DNA of 64,000 nucleotides, taken from Adineta vaga (taxonomy: Eukaryota > Rotifera). Below, piece after piece: positions 63,408-64,000 of the stretch (position 1 is its first letter; each line of letters starts with the position of its first letter). Location of the stretch: contig CP075497.1 of the NCBI GenBank assembly GCA_021613535.1, positions 12,276,001-12,340,000 on the forward strand. Direction: 5' to 3'. The notes beneath the pieces were generated by a model. It searched no databases. It worked only from the letters and a program-made list of their open reading frames with translations, and was not told the origin of the DNA. The position numbers and the translations under genes are program-made.

Positions 63408-63713
63408 ATGTATAAGCAAACTGGTTTTTATTTGATGGTCTTAATAGTAATATTCCTTTACTTAGCCAATTCGTTTTCTGCAACATCAACAAATGGATTA
63501 AAATTAGATCAAAAACGATCTTTTGCACTTTTATTTGGACGTTATGGTTTAGGTTCTGACACTATTTTACCTCATCGACCAGTTAATGGTAATGAAAATG
63601 ACAATATGGCGATTCCAAGAAGAAACGATATGAAAAAGAAATGGGCAAGATTCTTTCAAGGATCCCAATCACCTTATTCAATTGCATTTCCAGCACTTAT
63701 TCGTTCACGTTAA
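63408..63713 (+). CDS. Secreted prepropeptide 3 of a tandem family
   Basis: A single exon of 101 residues, with a signal peptide of about 1-25 (FYLMVLIVIFLYLANSFSA). The first dibasic site KR 36-37 releases SFALLFGRYGLG. The linker has NGNENDN, followed by RR 71-72 and the conserved end MKKKWARFFQGSQSPYSIAF, then PALIRSR. It shares DQKRS and the FFQGxxSPY pattern with copy 1 and lacks cysteines. It ends about 290 bp before the window edge, so further copies may follow. Confidence 0.7.
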   Translation: MYKQTGFYLMVLIVIFLYLANSFSATSTNGLKLDQKRSFALLFGRYGLGSDTILPHRPVNGNENDNMAIPRRNDMKKKWARFFQGSQSPYSIAFPALIRSR

Positions 63714-64000
63714 CACATCAAACCATAAACAATTGTATTATTTAAATGAGATAAATACTTAATTGATTTCTTTTGTTTCTCGAAGTATATAAATCAAATA
63801 AATGAATTCAATCACTGGACGAAAATATCTACAAATTTGATTTTTATTTCTTATTAAAAACAAGTATCGCTCACAATGAAATTGACTAAATAAATAGAAA
63901 CATACTATCTAATGAAAGAAAATCATCTTGAGAGTGTAGCTGAGAGTAAAGTAGAACACTAGCATCCTCATCCACACCGTACCATTATCTAGTGTACAAT
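63714..64000. other. 3' flank of peptide gene 3
   Basis: Holds overlapping AATAAA signals (about 63795). No further gene starts before the window edge. Confidence 0.5.

Overview
This is eukaryotic, AT-rich nuclear DNA from a small-genome animal. Most genes have many exons separated by introns of about 45-80 bp with GT-AG ends. The best guess is a bdelloid rotifer: an F-box/leucine-rich-repeat-like protein here resembles a family I associate with Adineta and Rotaria. That assignment is inference from family resemblance, not from a search. Exon coordinates were worked out by hand by joining conserved reading frames across GT-AG introns. They are consistent in phase, but single-base errors are possible next to homopolymers.

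Layout. 1-8.1 kb: an APH-fold kinase fragment (minus), then on the plus strand a BRCA1/BARD1-type tandem-BRCT protein, an Alba-domain RNase P/MRP p25-like protein, LMBRD2 and a VAMP8-like R-SNARE. 8.1-19.8 kb: gene-poor, with MITE-like pieces, an orphan PB1-like exon, a decayed duplicate of the LMBRD2 end plus the SNARE gene, and a near-perfect 1.65-kb foldback element. 19.9-25.8 kb: a single-exon Kv-like channel with an abnormal pore, a Death-domain protein and a CD225/dispanin membrane protein. 26.2-36.5 kb: a RecQ pseudogene fragment and a nine-exon F-box gene with two very long introns. 37.9-47.4 kb: an unknown gene, then tandem truncated RecQ copies interleaved with small two-TM genes, next to the intact gene, a RING finger fused to a BLM-type RecQ helicase. 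47.6-56.9 kb: gene-dense, with SKP1, RFWD3, a divergent SKP1 paralogue, a DHHC palmitoyltransferase, ribosomal protein eL31 and a PRDM8/ZNF488-like zinc-finger protein. 57-64 kb: MITEs, an unrecognised gene with a decayed second copy, a piggyBac relic with TTAA ends, and a tandem array of three small secreted prepropeptide genes.

Themes. Three genes belong to DNA-repair families (BRCA1/BARD1-type BRCT, BLM-type RecQ, RFWD3), and three encode SCF ubiquitin-ligase parts (two SKP1 paralogues and an F-box protein). The most likely undescribed system is the tandem array of three secreted peptides at 61.5-63.7 kb. They share a signal peptide, basic cleavage sites and a strongly conserved C-terminal segment ending in an IAFPAL-RSR motif. 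The RING-RecQ fusion and the amplification of its broken copies come next.
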